Source of the DNA: Phalacrocorax aristotelis
Taxonomy: Eukaryota; Chordata; Aves; Suliformes; Phalacrocoracidae
Reading direction: 5' to 3'
DNA: 64,000 nt
Assembly: GCF_949628215.1 (NCBI RefSeq)
Contig: NC_134277.1
Location: 126,777,963 to 126,841,962, forward strand
The notes below the pieces were generated by a model. That model made no database searches and had not been told where the DNA came from. It saw nothing but the letters and a program-made list of their open reading frames with translations. The translations under genes were made by a program, and so were the position numbers. How positions within the stretch are numbered: position 1 is the first letter of the stretch; every line of letters begins with the position of its first letter. This document shows positions 23,550 through 37,800 of this stretch, in pieces.

Positions 23550-26500
23550 CTGTTGAGAAAAAACAAAAACCAGACAATACTTAGAAGCTACAAAATGCTG
23601 CTGTTCTCCCCCCTGAAGTCTCTTTAAGAGTCTCACCATGGGAAAACACATATCTGGACCATCAAATTGTCCTTGACCTGGAGTCTGGTTATTACACTAG
23701 AATAATTAATCCCTGTTACTTTACACATTTCTCTTCTGTACTGAAAATAAAGAATTTAGCCCCTCTGCTTCCTGGCCTAGCCTGACATTTTGCTCTTTCC
23801 AAACTTCGAATTGGCATCACTGACCTAATAACCTACACAACAAAGACAACCAAGCCTGTCACATTTGCTCACATAAGCAGCCATTACTATTGTAATAAAA
23901 TTTGATGGCCTAGTTGAAAACAGATTCAGGAGGGTGGATTCTAGCAAAAGTCCGTAGTGATCTTTGACATCTCTCTTTTTCCCATCTGCAAACCAGGGAT
24001 AAGAATTTCAGTGTCCTTTACCTACATGTTGATAAGTGCTAATTGTGCTTTATCAATTAGCTAACATGATGAAGAGGTTAAACCCCATCCACAGTTGTTC
24101 TACTGCGTTGAAAAAATATGCTAGTTGCTGTGCTGATACCTTTATTTTGAAGTATTCTGTGCTGGGATGTTATCCACATCTGCATCAAGCATGTTTCACA
24201 AGCCATGCATTCAGAAAAAAAAAAGAATATTCTGAGTAATTTTGCTTTTAGCAACATTTCCTTTGTTAATCTAGTTGATAAAGTTGTGAAAATTCTGTTT
24301 AAAGCTGACGTCTATATAAAGTTAGACTGCATCAGACACGGGGAAGCTATATTTTTAAAGCTGGAAGAGTAACAAACAGAATATTAGAAAATGCACAGGT
24401 TTTTCAAAAATGCTATGGTCTACCCATATATCTTAAAGCTGCTCGTAATAAAAAATTTCCATTAATGAATGTGCATTTTAATAATACTCTTTCTAATATT
24501 TCTAATATTTATAACTTGTTACATTTGATTTAAACTTGGAAGTTGTTTTCCATACCCTTATTTTCTTAGATCTTCTGAGTGCTAACTATGTGTGCTCAAA
24601 TAAATGATGAAAAACATTTAAGAATTAACTCCTGTGAGCTTATAGGTGGGAATCATAATTTGCAGTTAAGTCATACTGGGATTAATAGCCAGTGAAAGGT
24701 GAAACATGCTGGAAAAAAATGGCAGAAATGTCCCTCTGGAGAAAGAAGTCACTTTGTCAAAACAAGGGCTGAGAGATGCATATATGCCCTTATTCGGTGA
24801 CCTCCATGTCATGTTTGCTCAGTTTACAAGTCAGAGTAAGTTTCATGTTACTCTCAGCACTCCAGGGTCAGTGAAGTCTATTTGTATTCTTTCTGAAGGA
24901 TGTACCATCACCAACAATCCGCTGACACGTGTGTTACTGAGATCGCTTCATTATATGCAACGATAAAGATAACTTCATTTTCCCTAAGTATAATTGCAGT
25001 TCCATTAGCAAAAAACCTTGTTTTCTCCAGTCAAATAAGGGAAATTAAATGAATATGATAAAATAAATGCAAATCTCTGCCTCTGTGGATCTGCCTAGCT
25101 CTGCTTGCAGGTGGATGTACACATGTGCAATATGTATTATATGCATGATTGCAAGACTCAGATACAGACATAAAAACCCACAGATAATAAACGATAGAAC
25201 CTGAAAGTAGGTACAAAATCTGCCCATTTTTTTGGTATTCTTATTTAAAAGACTGGACTAATGCTCACGATGACATGGGAAATATTCTTCCCCTCTCTTC
25301 TCAGCTGTACTTGCAGGACACTCCATGAATGTGGAAGCAAAGACCGGTGGGTTTGCCAAAACTTCAGAGATTCAGAAGAAGGTTTTCTAATTAGCAGCGT
25401 GGTCAGGACCCTCCTCCTGAGTGTCCCAGGCTCTTTACACATTATGAGAGGTGTATGCTGTTTCTTTCTTGAGAAACTTTTGAAGTTTTACTGAGTGCAT
25501 CACTCCCTCATGAAAACACCTTGCCTTTCCACAATGTAGCTGGAAGACTCTATCTGGTCCGAGCAGGGATAATTGCTCCTGAAGTATCTAAGGGCAGATT
25601 GGTTAAACAAGTCCTCCTGGTGAGGAAGTATCAAAAAGCCTTTGCGGCACTATTTTCTACATACTGATACATACCTATATTTCATTTGTGACTACGAAGA
25701 TGCTGTTATACACCTCTTTAACATAGATAAAGCGAACCAATTTAATTATTGGGTAATTCTGAGTTCATACATAAGTGGTGAATGCATGGCCCATACTGAT
25801 AAAATTACAGTATCAGATACTTAGTATCATTTAATACTTGAAATACCAAATTATATTAAGAGGAATTGTACAGTCTCTGGCCAGAGATGAATAATACTTG
25901 CTTTAACCTCTGAGAAGAGCGCCTGCAAAGTGATCAAAAGGGACCGTTCCAGCTGTCTCAAGCTATCAGTCTGCTTTCTATATGTTTCACTACCTCCTGA
26001 TCCAGTAAAAGGCACAACACTTCAGTTTCAAACCAAGTGTTTAGCTGTTACTTAGAATGCTTTAAATCATATGTGATCTGAAGCCAAATTGTCCAATATC
26101 AGTGTGAAACACATCAATATTATCAGCTACTGGGAATCTTGATAAATGAACCCATTAAATGCTATTCTTTAGCATAGTGCACTTTCAGCTTTGTATAAGG
26201 TTGGGTCAGAAACCCAGATTTCCTAAGTTTTGCTGAAGCTAATGGAATAGGTGATGTCAAATATTTTGGCTTTGTTATGTCGCTTTACTTTCAAATATAG
26301 CAAGAGGTGCCAACAGGCCGTGCTATTATTTCAGGCACAATTACTGCTTTCACAGAGTAGAATGGGCATTGAACTTGTCCAGTACAGCATCAGACAGTCT
26401 TAGACAAGGACTTTTACTACGGGTAAACTTAAGAATTAAGAAAGAAGGGAATTGATTAGCCAATATGAGCTTCAAGTGCACAGTCATGTTTCCTAACTTT

Positions 26501-26568
26501 GCAGGTTGGAATCCAGTCAATTTTCTCTTGCCTTATCCAAAGAAAAAAGTACAGAAATAATTTAACAT

Positions 26569-26582
26569 ACACACACACACAC
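26569..26582. repeat. (AC)7 dinucleotide tract
   Basis: Seven uninterrupted AC units inside a TOX intron. Confidence 0.9.
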
Positions 26583-29074
26583 TCTGCTCTGGTTAATTAA
26601 TCCACCCAAAACCAACACAGACAATTTACATCTCTAATTTTTAGCATGAAGTTATAGGATACAATTCATTTACAGATATATGCAGTGGAGACCAAAATTA
26701 CAAATCTGTACACACAGGCCATCAAACATTGAAGCCTAGTTTCTCCTACATGCGACAAGGTCTTCTACTAGACATGCAGTGAGAAAATCTTTTACCACTA
26801 CTGTAAGTATGGTGTTGTAGACCCACCACTAGAGGGTGACAGAATATTATATTTAGTTAATGGTAGGAAGCAGTATTGTACACATGCATTAGTGAATACA
26901 CACTAGGACCACAAACTAGTTTTTGCTGTCAGTCCTTTATGCTCTTTGAATGGCTTCTACTTGTTCTGGAGTTCAGGTCAAAGCCTTACTCTAAATCTTT
27001 TAAGTTCTTCATGGGCTAGGAGTAAGGTTTCTCATGGACCTGCCTCTCCATTTCACATCATCATCTAATACTGTTGCCTAAATTAAAAAAAAAAAGGAGT
27101 GAAGACAAAGTAGGTTAGGCCAAGGCAATGGAATGCTACAGAAGGAGTATGCCATTTAGGCACAATGCAAACGCGCCTTTTTTTTTTTCCATGAGTATCG
27201 ATTGTTTTACTGAAAAACAAAGAAAAAGAGGGAAATCCCAACAGAAAGAAAATGCAAATAGAAGAGAAATAGGGAAAGGAAGGAAACAAAATAAACACTA
27301 CTGTAACTCTTATGATAAAGAATATAATTATATTAGTTAGAAGTACTGGTTCATGACCCTCAGTCCACAAAATTATTCTACTTGATCATACTTCCAAGGA
27401 AATGTGTGATGATACATATGAATGATGTTCTTCAGAGAAAGTGTTGAGAATTGACCACTTTGCACAAAGTTTGGGAAGTGCTGAATCAAGTTCTTCCCCA
27501 ACCCAGTTTTCACTAAACTTGTGCTTTTCCTTCCAATTCTAGTGCAAAGGGAACTTTCCCATCCACTTTCTACTCCCCTATTGTCTGACAAAACTCCTTA
27601 TTAATAATTGCCAAATTAGAGAAATAAATTTGGTTACGAGGTTAAACATTGCTTATCCAGTTGTGCTATTCTTTCCTAAGGAGAACTGCCCTGGGTCTAA
27701 TAGTCCTTCTTATCACAGACTGAATTCAGGCACAGGGGGGTTGTCAGTTCCTTTGAGGAGAGAGGCACTGGGATGTCCCTCACCCCAAAACATCCAACCC
27801 ACTCCTGCAGCTGAGAAATGATTTTTGGTACAGACATCCTGCTCTACCTAAGTTGTATTCAGAGAAAACAGCAACAGCCTAGTGATGCCAGCCTGGCATC
27901 TCCATGGCTTCCTTCGGGACAGCATTTTACTTTAACTTTGAAAAGTCTATATTTGCACTTAAACCTTCACCTGCGGAACTGGGTAACCAAACAGCTGTTG
28001 AAATCCACACATGGGTTTTGATTCCCTTTCTAACTTGTGGCTGCCTTCTGGCTATCATTGGATCTTCTAACCCCACTTCTGTTGGAACAGAAACAACAGC
28101 TGTGTGATTGAAAGTAAAGCGAGGACATGTTTTAACAAGGCAGTACTCTAAGGGCCTGATCCTTAGACTACTGAATTTAATGGAAAGTCTTCTATTAACT
28201 TAAATGGATTTTGGACCAGAGCCCAACACTGTTACTTCAGTATTAATGTCTCGATGTCCATTTCATTTTTCATGAAAACCAGGTAGGACCTGGCTAACAG
28301 AGGCTGAGGAGCACTGCTTTTGACCTATGCTTCTTCAGAAGAATACCTATAAACTACAAGTGCCTATACTTCATTTTGCTTCTTTAACATGTTAATGCAC
28401 TTACTGTTAGAAATGTTGCCAGCAAGTAGGATCATATAGATATATATACACATATAGGTATATGAACATCTTCAATTTACATACTGTATACATGCTTTAT
28501 ATTCAGTATTCTTATTTACAATAGCATATGATGCCATAATATATGGGGATTAAATAAATACTTTTGCAATAACTTCATTCTAGTAAGCAGCGCTCAGCTA
28601 ATATTGCTGTTCACAATACAAAATAAAAAAAGTGTTGTCTCAAAGAAACCATAGCTATTCAACTTACAGAGAAAAGTGGGATTTTTTCTCATTCTGTTGG
28701 TTTCTCAAAAATAGTTAACGGTAAAAGCCCTTCAGCTGGAGATATATAATTTCAGCCATTTACAGATCAGCCATTATCTAAATACTTCTTTATTAACATC
28801 AGCAATTAAGCTCCCCTTTATAGTAAAATACACATAAGATTGCAGAACTAGTGCACATTCAGTAAATGTTCTTGGTACTATTGGATGCCTTTGTGTCGTT
28901 TAAATACATGCTGAGAGACCTCCTCAAGGGCAAAGACATGAGCCTTATGGCCAATATGGGCAGCATAAACTTTCTATCTATGCAAACAGCTTTACTTGTG
29001 GGTAAACATAACCTATTTCAACCTCAGAAGTTTTTTTTTTTTTACATAGCCAAAATGGTGTAACATAGTTTTAT

Positions 29075-29124
29075 TTTAAATGAGAAACAGATGCTGCTCT
29101 TTAAATGAGAAACAGAGGTTTGGC
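29075..29124. repeat. 25-base tandem duplication
   Basis: TTTAAATGAGAAACAGA occurs at 29075-29091 and again at 29100-29116, a 25-base period. The last 8 bases of each unit have diverged. Confidence 0.8.
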
Positions 29125-31682
29125 ATCCTCTCTGCATAGACAAGGAACAGGTACTATGTGAGTTTCAAAGCCTAGAAAAGAGTTTAATTCAGTTCAGGTT
29201 TTACATGAATGTGTCAGAAAACTATGTAGCTGCCACGCTGTCCCTTTTCATGGCAGTGCCACGCGCACATCTAGTGGCTGGTGTCTTGAGCCATGCGGAG
29301 GAATTCAACATTTTTTGGACTCTATGACCAGAATGAAGGTTACATTTAAGTAACAGCAGTGATTATGTCAGCTGGTACCAGGAAGGTCTAGGCTGTGCAG
29401 GCTGTGATCAAACTCTGGCAGGCCTGACTCAGCTTTGAATTAGTTCTCTCCAGTACCATGGCATTAAAGAGTTAGATAGAAGGAAATTGGCTGAATATTT
29501 ATGCAGGTCCTACAAAGCTTACCTAAGCTTAAGTCTGCATCTGCTGTCTTTGTCTTTGCTGTCTCTTTGGTGGTAGGAACATCTTGGATTGTTTATTCCT
29601 TCCCTCAGCTTTTCTGTGTTCACATAATCTTGTCCATTTTTAATGTTTTTGACATTTTAGGTCACTTCCCACCCCAAGCCTGTCCTTGAGAAGAATCCCT
29701 TCTTCTAGCCTACATGGGCTCAGCCATTTTATTAATACCACTGTGAAGCTGTTTATGAGAGAGTGACTTCTCTCCAGCAGTGTTTTCTCTCTCCTGCTTA
29801 GCTCTTTAACTCCTTTAGAGATTCCTTTGACTTAACTCTCTTCACTCTGGTGGAGAAGTCATATGCATATTTGCAGTACAGCTGCCTTCCTATCTAAGTC
29901 ACAAGAGGCTCTTAGCAAATGATGTTTCGTATTTTGTTAATTCCAGTCACCTATTGCAATAACAACATCTGGGACTCTAGAGAGTTCAGAAGCTTTTTGA
30001 CACATTCTTGATGTTTCAGAACAAAGGAGTAAGCCATGGGTTGTCATCTATAATTAGCTGAGGTGGCTCAGAAGAACATCCTCAATCTCTAAATATACAT
30101 TTTGTCGTCATCTACAGGGGATTGTCATGGATTCATTCAGGGTGTGTAAGTAAAAATGGATGTTTTATGAATGTAACCTGGGTACATGTGATAAAGGATA
30201 TGCAACTTTAATTTGCTACAAGTGTTTTAACTCCCAAAATGGAAGCACTAGGCTAATAGTGAAATCTAGTTTTATTAACTCACTTCAAAAACAAACACAG
30301 TTCCTCTCCAAATCAAAATCTGTCTTCTCTCAAGCTCAAGACATTTCTGCCATTTTTGGCAGAAATTATGTGAGAGCATGTCTCGGTTTTTGCACTGCTG
30401 AATGTAAAGCTTCACATGATTTAGCCTCAAATTAAATTCATGGCATTAACTTAAATATAGTTTGCTCTAAATTTTCAGACAGTAGATAGTTGGTTTCCTT
30501 GTTAGACAAGAAGATGGCTGGATTTGTGTTATTATCAGATTAGATAATTGTTTAATAAATATATATTTCACTTAACAGATACTCTGATACATCACGTACT
30601 TGTGCATACATAATTTTATTTATGATTCCTAGAAAATTTCTGACTATAACCTAACTCTAGAAAGAATGAAAAACTGAGGTATCACAGAAGCATGAATTAC
30701 GTGCTCTACAAGCCCTACATTATCATTTTCCCAGCTAGGGATTCTAATGTTTAATAGAAAAAAGTAAAAGCTGTATGTGCGTGTCATCATTCTGTTTTTA
30801 TTTTGTTATTGTTTTAAGGGGAATATTGCCAAATGCCTTGTAGCACTTTAATAGATTAAAAAAAAATCACGCGTCAAACATAACCATATTTTTTATTTAT
30901 TCTATCTATCTATGATGCTTTCACTGAGAACAGCCTAAACTGTTTTATGAAATTCCAAAACATCTGCATGGACTGGGGCTAGATATAATATAGGAATCTG
31001 TTGTCTCAAAAAGTGGAAACCAGGTGCCTTTCTGCCAGCAGCAGAAGGGATGCTGCTCTCCTTGTACACAATAGCCAACTGATTAAAGCACTGACCAGGA
31101 GACACGGCAGTTCAGTCACCTACTCTGTCAAGAGATATTCAGAATTTTATTTCCAAAAGAAATATCCTAAACCCCAGCAACTGCTTATTTCAGGGAGGAG
31201 TGAGCCGGGATGTGAGTAAGCTCCCCTAAATCTGAAGTTTGGCCACTATGCAGAAAAGAATGTGGGATTCACTGGGCCACAGAAGACAAATCGTGGAGAG
31301 AGCACACCTGCACATCTGCATTTACTTAGGAGTGGGGAGATGCACGATCTGGGAGAGCTGACATATTATTTGCCTTTTTATATGTTAGGCAAGTGTTCTC
31401 ACCACATACACATATGAAATGGAAAACTAACACCAAGGTTACCGTTTGATTTTTTTTTAACATGGTCTCCATTTTGCTTTTTACAAGTAGCTCAAACTTT
31501 TTCACGTGCATTCACTTAAGAGACTCGAATTCCTTAAGCTGTTCAACTGTATTACAAAGTAGGCAGTGTAACAGATATTTTGGGTGCCTGGAAACTCTCT
31601 GGTTACAAAATGCTGCGCTGATGGCATTAAGGCAATGCTAGTCTTATTAGATATGAGCTTTAGTTTTTCTATGAAACATAAA

Positions 31683-33170
31683 AGCTCGCCAAGCCACTCT
31701 CCGTCATTTATCAGCAGTCCTGGTCAACTGGGGAGGTCCCAGATGACTAGAACCTAGTGAATGTGACACCCCTCTACAAGAAGGGTCGGAAGGAGGATCC
31801 GGGGAACTACAGGCCTGTCGGCCTGACCTCGGTGCCGGGAAAGGTCATGGAGCAGAGCATCTTGAATGCCATTAAGCAGCACGTGTGGGACACCCAGGGG
31901 ATCGGGCTCAGCCAGCATTGGTTTATGAAAGGGAGGTCCTGCCTCACTAACCCGGTCTCCTTCTATGATAAGGTGACTCGCTTTGTGGATGAGGGGAAGG
32001 CTGTGGATGTTGTCTGCTTGGACTTTAGTAAGGCCTTTGACACTGTCTCCCACAGCATTCTCCTGGAGAAGCTGGCTGCTCACGGCTTGGACAAATGCAC
32101 TGTGCGCTGGGTTAAAAACTGGCTGTCTGGCCGAGGCCAGAGAGTGATGGTGAATGGAGTCAAATCCAGCTGGCGGCTGGTCATGAGTGGCGTTCCCCAG
32201 GGCTCAGTGTTGGGGCCCGTCCTGTTCAATATCTTCACTGATGATCTGGATGAGGGGACTGAGTGCACCCTCAGTAAGTTTGCAGGTGACACCAAGCTGG
32301 GTGGAAGTGACGATCTGCTGGAGGGCAGGAAGGCCCTACAGAGGGACCTGGACAGGCTGGATTGTTGAGCCAGAGCCAATGGTATGAGATTCAACATGGC
32401 AAAGTGCCAGGTGCTGCACTTGGGTCACAACAACCCCATGCAACTCTACAGGCTTGGGGAGGAGTGGCTGGAGAGCTGCCTGGAGGAAAAGCACCTGGGG
32501 GTGTTGGTTGACAGCTGCCTGAACTTGAGCCAGCAGTGTGCTCAGGCGGCCGAGAAGTCCAACGGCATCCTGGCTTGTATCAGGAATAGTGTGGTGAGTA
32601 GGATCAGGGAGGTGATAGTGCCCCTGTACTTGGCACTGGTGAGGATGTACCCCAAATACCGTGTTCAGTTTTGGGCCCCTCACTACAAGAAAGGCACTGA
32701 GGTGCTGGAGCATGTCCAGAGAAGGGCAACGAAGTTGGTGAAGGGTCTAGAGAACAAGTCTTATGAGGAGCGGCTGAGGAAGCTGGGGTTATTCAGCCTG
32801 GAGAAGAGGAGGCTGAGGGGAGACCTTATCGCTCTCTACAACTACCTGAAAGGAGGTTGTAGCAAGGTGGGGGTCAGACTCTCCTCCCTAGCAACAAGCG
32901 ATAAGACGAGAGGAAATGGCCTCAAGCTGCACCAGGGGAAGTTTAGGTTGGACATTAGAAAAAACTTCTTCACCAAAAGGGTTGTCAAACATTGGAACAG
33001 GCTGCCCAGGGAGGTGGTTGAGTCTCCATCCCTGGAGGCATTTAAAAGAAGGGTAGATGTGGTGCTTGAGGATATGGTTGAGTGGTGGACTTGGCAGTGA
33101 TAGGTTAGCGGTTGGACTCTATGATCTTGAGGGCCTTTTCCAACCTTAATGATTCTGTGATTCTATGATA
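31683..33170 (+). mobile_element. CR1 LINE, 5'-truncated, reverse-transcriptase domain and 3' end, inactivated
   Basis: The plus strand encodes the C-terminal part of a CR1 polyprotein: [20 protein letters not shown], then [10 protein letters not shown] (motif A), [11 protein letters not shown] (motif B) and KFAGDTKL (motif C). The frame runs from 31757 to a TGA at 32366-32368 and resumes in the same frame at 32369-33100 with typical CR1 tail sequence ([19 protein letters not shown]). Two lesions are visible. The premature stop falls just after RLD, where CR1 normally continues, and the first catalytic Asp of the FADD box is Gly (codon 32285-32287). The copy ends in gattctgtgattctatga, the CR1 3' octamer tail. 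It is antisense to TOX. With almost the whole frame open it looks the youngest in the window. The 5' boundary is approximate. Confidence 0.95.
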
Positions 33171-33534
33171 ATTACAAGGTGGTGGGCTAGGAAATCTAGC
33201 TCTGCCAAATACTTCACAAAGCAATTTTACGTGTCCAAAGGATTTGCACTGTCCACAAAACTGAAAAACATCCAACACGCTTGTTGCAATGTCAAGTGAG
33301 GACATAATTTGACTTAGATACAATATCAGAGTTTTGAAATATGCTTGAGTATTTTGAATTTGAATAATATTCTCCTTGCTGAGAGATTTTAGCTTCAGCC
33401 ATAGCTGCTAAAATATGTCTACATGAAACTTGAAGCTGTGTTAGATAGAATTAAAGATTCATTTAGCCAGAGAGGACAAAACAGGGAAATCTTCTTTGTA
33501 CTGTTAAAACAGTTAAAGTTGTACTGCTATAGTT

Positions 33535-33685
33535 AACATACATATATATATATCATTTATACGCATATACATATTATGCATGTTAAATACATCGTATGCA
33601 TGTATTGTTATATAAATATACATAGATGCACATATTAATATATGAAAGTTTTTAACATTACCCATATATATCTGGATTAAATATA
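33535..33685. repeat. AT-rich low-complexity (TATA/CATA) tract
   Basis: Overlapping TA, CATA and TATG runs about 150 bases long, lying about 370 bases beyond the 3' end of the largest CR1 copy. Confidence 0.75.
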
Positions 33686-34734
33686 TATTTGAAAGATGCA
33701 GAAAAAAACCCTCTAATGTCAGCCAGAAAAAAGGCTGGTTAAGCTAAAAAAAGTGCTTGTTTTATGAAAAAGTAAAATTGCAATTCACAGCATTTTATGT
33801 AATGCTGTACAAATTACCAGCTACCAGAGACTGCATTTCTGGACCTGAACAGTACTAAAAGTTGCAACTAAGGGCAAATATAAAGACACTTGTTTACAAT
33901 GCAAAGGCTTCGTCAGTATTATAAGCAATATGGCAATCTGTGCAGCAGAAGATATAATGCTTTGTAATGTGATTTTTACTTTACATATCAATTCCTACAC
34001 ACATGAGCAAACTCAACAACAGCCCCATTAATTTCAATCATTCTAAAATAGGAGAAAATACAGAAAATAAACTGATAAATTAAATGGAGATTAGTGCATA
34101 ATGGACACATTTACACAATCTAATGTTTACCTTATTTATTGGGTGGTAGCCCTATTTTATAGAGACATTACTAAAGCGTTTAAAAGTGTACTAGAGATGG
34201 GCTGGCAACCTTATCACTGAAGTTGCTGGTGATACTGCCACTGTTTTCAGTTATGATTTTGTTAAATAACACAGTCTAAAATGATACATACTAGGTGTGT
34301 GAGTGACTTCTACGTGTGTGTGTGCGCGACAAACTCCAGCCAGAACTTCTCAGCTTTGTCAACAATGCACCCAGAGGAAAGGACCATATGCCTCCCAAAA
34401 AATTTGGGTGCCCTTCCTTAAGATTCAATGGAAGAGGGACTTGAACTCTGGAAGGGACAATGACAGATTGTGTCAAAGATTAATATCTCATCTTCCTATG
34501 ACATGACACTCAAATTTAAAAATGCGTATCATCTGAGAAAGCAGCTGAGACTATTCTTCCACATGGGCTTTCCCAGTACTGGTTGCTGTCTATGATGAAG
34601 CTCAGGTAGTCTGTCCCTCATGTTCATCTCCCCTATCCTTCACGATGCACCCATGGCTATGAGCGTCTGAAGGAGAAGTGAGGATGCAGAGGACAAGAGA
34701 AAGACTAGGAAAAAGACTGAAGGTTTGCTGCTGG

Positions 34735-34891
34735 GAGAAGAGAAGAGAAGAGAAGAGAAGAGAAGAGAAGAGAAGAGAAGAGAAGAGAAGAGAAGAGAAA
34801 AGAGAAGAGAAGAGAAGAGAAGAGAAGAGAAGAGAAGAGAAGAGAAGAGAAGAGAAGAGAAGAGAAGAGAAGAGAAGAGAAGAGAAGAGAA
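34735..34891. repeat. (GAGAA)n pentanucleotide microsatellite, 31 copies
   Basis: Thirteen perfect GAGAA units (34735-34799), a two-base AA interruption, then eighteen perfect units (34802-34891). The plus strand is pure purine; the TOX transcript strand reads UUCUC repeats. All the long open frames over it, on both strands, are products of the repeat. Confidence 0.98.
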
Positions 34892-37800
34892 AAAAGCAAA
34901 GTGGGCAAAGGGCTGAGTATCATGGAGAAGCCCACCATCCCCACCTGATACACCACTCCCACTCCAGAGCTTGGGATGGAAACTAATATTCCTGAATTTC
35001 ATTATTCTGCTGTCAGGCAGAGGCTAAGAAATCTCCTGGCAAAATGAGATTTACCGCATTTCTCTGCAATCTCCAATTCTGACTATTCCAGCATCTCAAA
35101 TGGCCAAGATGGGTGCAGTAAATTCAGCTCCAAGTGTGGTCTGCTCAGGTAGGGCATAGCATATGTCCATTCCTTTGCTTCTCAGAAAACTGAAGACTTG
35201 CAAATAAATGCAAAAAGCCATACAAAAACACTTATATACAAGTCATACACTCACTATTTGTTTAAAAACTGGCAGTACTTGATTAAAAACATGGCAGAAT
35301 CAGTGTTCCAAAGTTTGGAGAATGGTAGAGCAGCTGCTTTGGGAGGTGTGAGGCACCTGCTGAGCTGGAGACAGGGCCCTAAGCAGCACCCTTGCCTGCT
35401 TGTGCCTGCCTCTTCCCACAGGCAGAGTCCTTTGGGAGGGAAGAAGGAAGAATGCGTGATAATTGGGTAACTCCTATCATTTGGATAGCAAGAGGGTGTC
35501 CTGATGTTATGTGAAGCACAACTGAACATCTCACAGCTGCCAGCCAGCTAACTCTGAAGTCGTTGGAGCTCTGCTGTGAACATGAAGGGTGTGATATAGG
35601 CCAATACTCTGAAAAATTAAGTTCTAGATGACCCAAGCAGGATACCCAAAATTACTGAAAACCTGATTTCACAATGATTTGGTTGTGTTTGAAAATATGG
35701 ACAACACAAACCTCCTGCTCCAGAGTGCTACTGAGAATTTCTTTACACTACAACACTGCTGGGGTGAGCAGCACAGAAAATCCTATAAAGAAGCAAGGTT
35801 AAACAATATGCAGTAAATATAACACAGGAGCTCCCAGGCTGAACACCTGATTATAAGCATATGAAATGAGACTCACACAGAGTGTGGTAAAAAGTTTAAA
35901 ACATACCATGTGAGCAAATCATTAATATTGCATTAAAGCATTTTTGGAAAAGATATGTTACTTTTGGCATGTCTTAACTTTTGAGAATGAGGTCTTGGAA
36001 TCTTAATAATATTCTCTAAAAGTATATTTTATGGATGATAATATAACACATGGACATAAAAACCAGATGGACTCCAAACAATCTTAATAATGTATTGTAT
36101 ATATTTCTTCATGCTTACATGCTTGTCTAGACAACTACAACTCTTCTGGTGCCGTATAAATATTTAATAATGATAATTTAGAATATACTGATATAATATT
36201 ACATCTGGGTATTTTACATCCTTATTCCAAAATGGACTTGCTTTAGTTACATGCCAGTTCTGTTGGATTCATTGAGTGCGCTCACGAGAGTAAGCAATTA
36301 GTACTCGGCTTCATTAAGTTTATTTTTTGATACATTCCACACTAGAGGAAAAAATTACATTATGGGCAGAATTTAAATAATTGCTTAAAAGTTAAGAAAA
36401 TGCTTCAGTGCTTTTCTGACTAACAAGAAATTTAAATATATGCATAAATGGCTTCATGCACTGAACTAACTGATCAAGAGTCTTTTAAATATTTTTCTGT
36501 AAACAAACTTCAGAAAATGCCATAATATACTTTTTCTCTTTCCAAAAAAAAAAAACCCCAAACCAAAAACCAACCAAACACCAAAACAAAAATTTCAGGT
36601 CTCTTAGATGTGCCATTTCAAAATTAAGCTATATAGAGTGTTACGTAAACAGTCCATGATATGCTGAATAATGACATCGAAGTTATTTTCACAAGTGAAA
36701 AGTTGGCTTCATGCATTTCTTCAAAACCTATTGGAATATTTTGAGCTTTTTAGACCTATATTTTGCTAATAGGCAGCCTATTAAAAAAAAAAATAAATTG
36801 TTTGTGTGCACATGGTACCCTTTCTGAAGGCAATGAGTATTAGAACCAAACAACCCTAAAAGAGAAATTAAAGGCACCCTGTAAATCACTTCACTTAAAT
36901 GCATTAGTATTTATGATGGTAGCTATAAAATTAAAATGCATAAGGCACAAACCCCAAAAATGAATGCGGTAACACCCATATTTTAGACTTTTAAATTCAG
37001 AACAAACACTGACCAAATACTAAGATAATGTAAAAGAAGCATGAAAGGTCCTTGCATGGATAATCATATACTCTTCCCCTGAAAATGTGTACAAATTAAT
37101 ATAATATACAGAGAAGTATAATGCAGGACCCCAAAAACATTTAAAACTAACATAGAGTTCTACTCATGTCACGTATGGCAGTCCTTCATACTGCCACCTT
37201 TACCTCTAAAATTTATTTTATTTACGTAAGAACAAAATATATCTAGATTTGTTTTGACAGACCCAGAACAAGTAATTCTAACCAGTATGATTCCAAAGTT
37301 GCTCAATAGGTTTTTCACACTGACACAGTGCAGTGCAGTAATTTCATATTTTAAAGTCTGCTACAAATGTTAAAGCGTCTATTACCAAATGATGGGCACT
37401 AAGAATGTTTGTATAAATCAGTTTAGAAAATTGCTGCTAGTTGTGTACTGGGGATACACTGGTGTGTTCCAGTATAAGAGCCTTAGGGTGACCTGTGCTG
37501 TGCACACACGAATTGGTTGCTGGATGTAAAATGGAAATTTATGTTTTCTTATGAAAATTTGCTTGACTTTTTGTGTACTGTGATTGCAAGGTAAAACAGT
37601 ACTTTAAAAAAAAAACCAACCCAGACATTTTGGGTAATGATATGGTTTTTCCCCTTACAGGTAGAACGGTGACTGCCTGGCACAGCACGTTTGTCATACT
37701 GAGGTCTTTTTACCAGTATGTCCTTCCTCTGTTGAACTGCAGTGATACTGCCAGCCTGGAGAGGTGCTGTCTCTATGACCGGAAGAGAAAGGATATCTTT

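Noticed and set aside
34640-35002. Long open frames of repeated Ser-Leu-Leu-Phe or Arg-Glu-Glu-Lys on both strands
   Set aside because: They are produced entirely by the GAGAA array, which has no stop in any of its frames.
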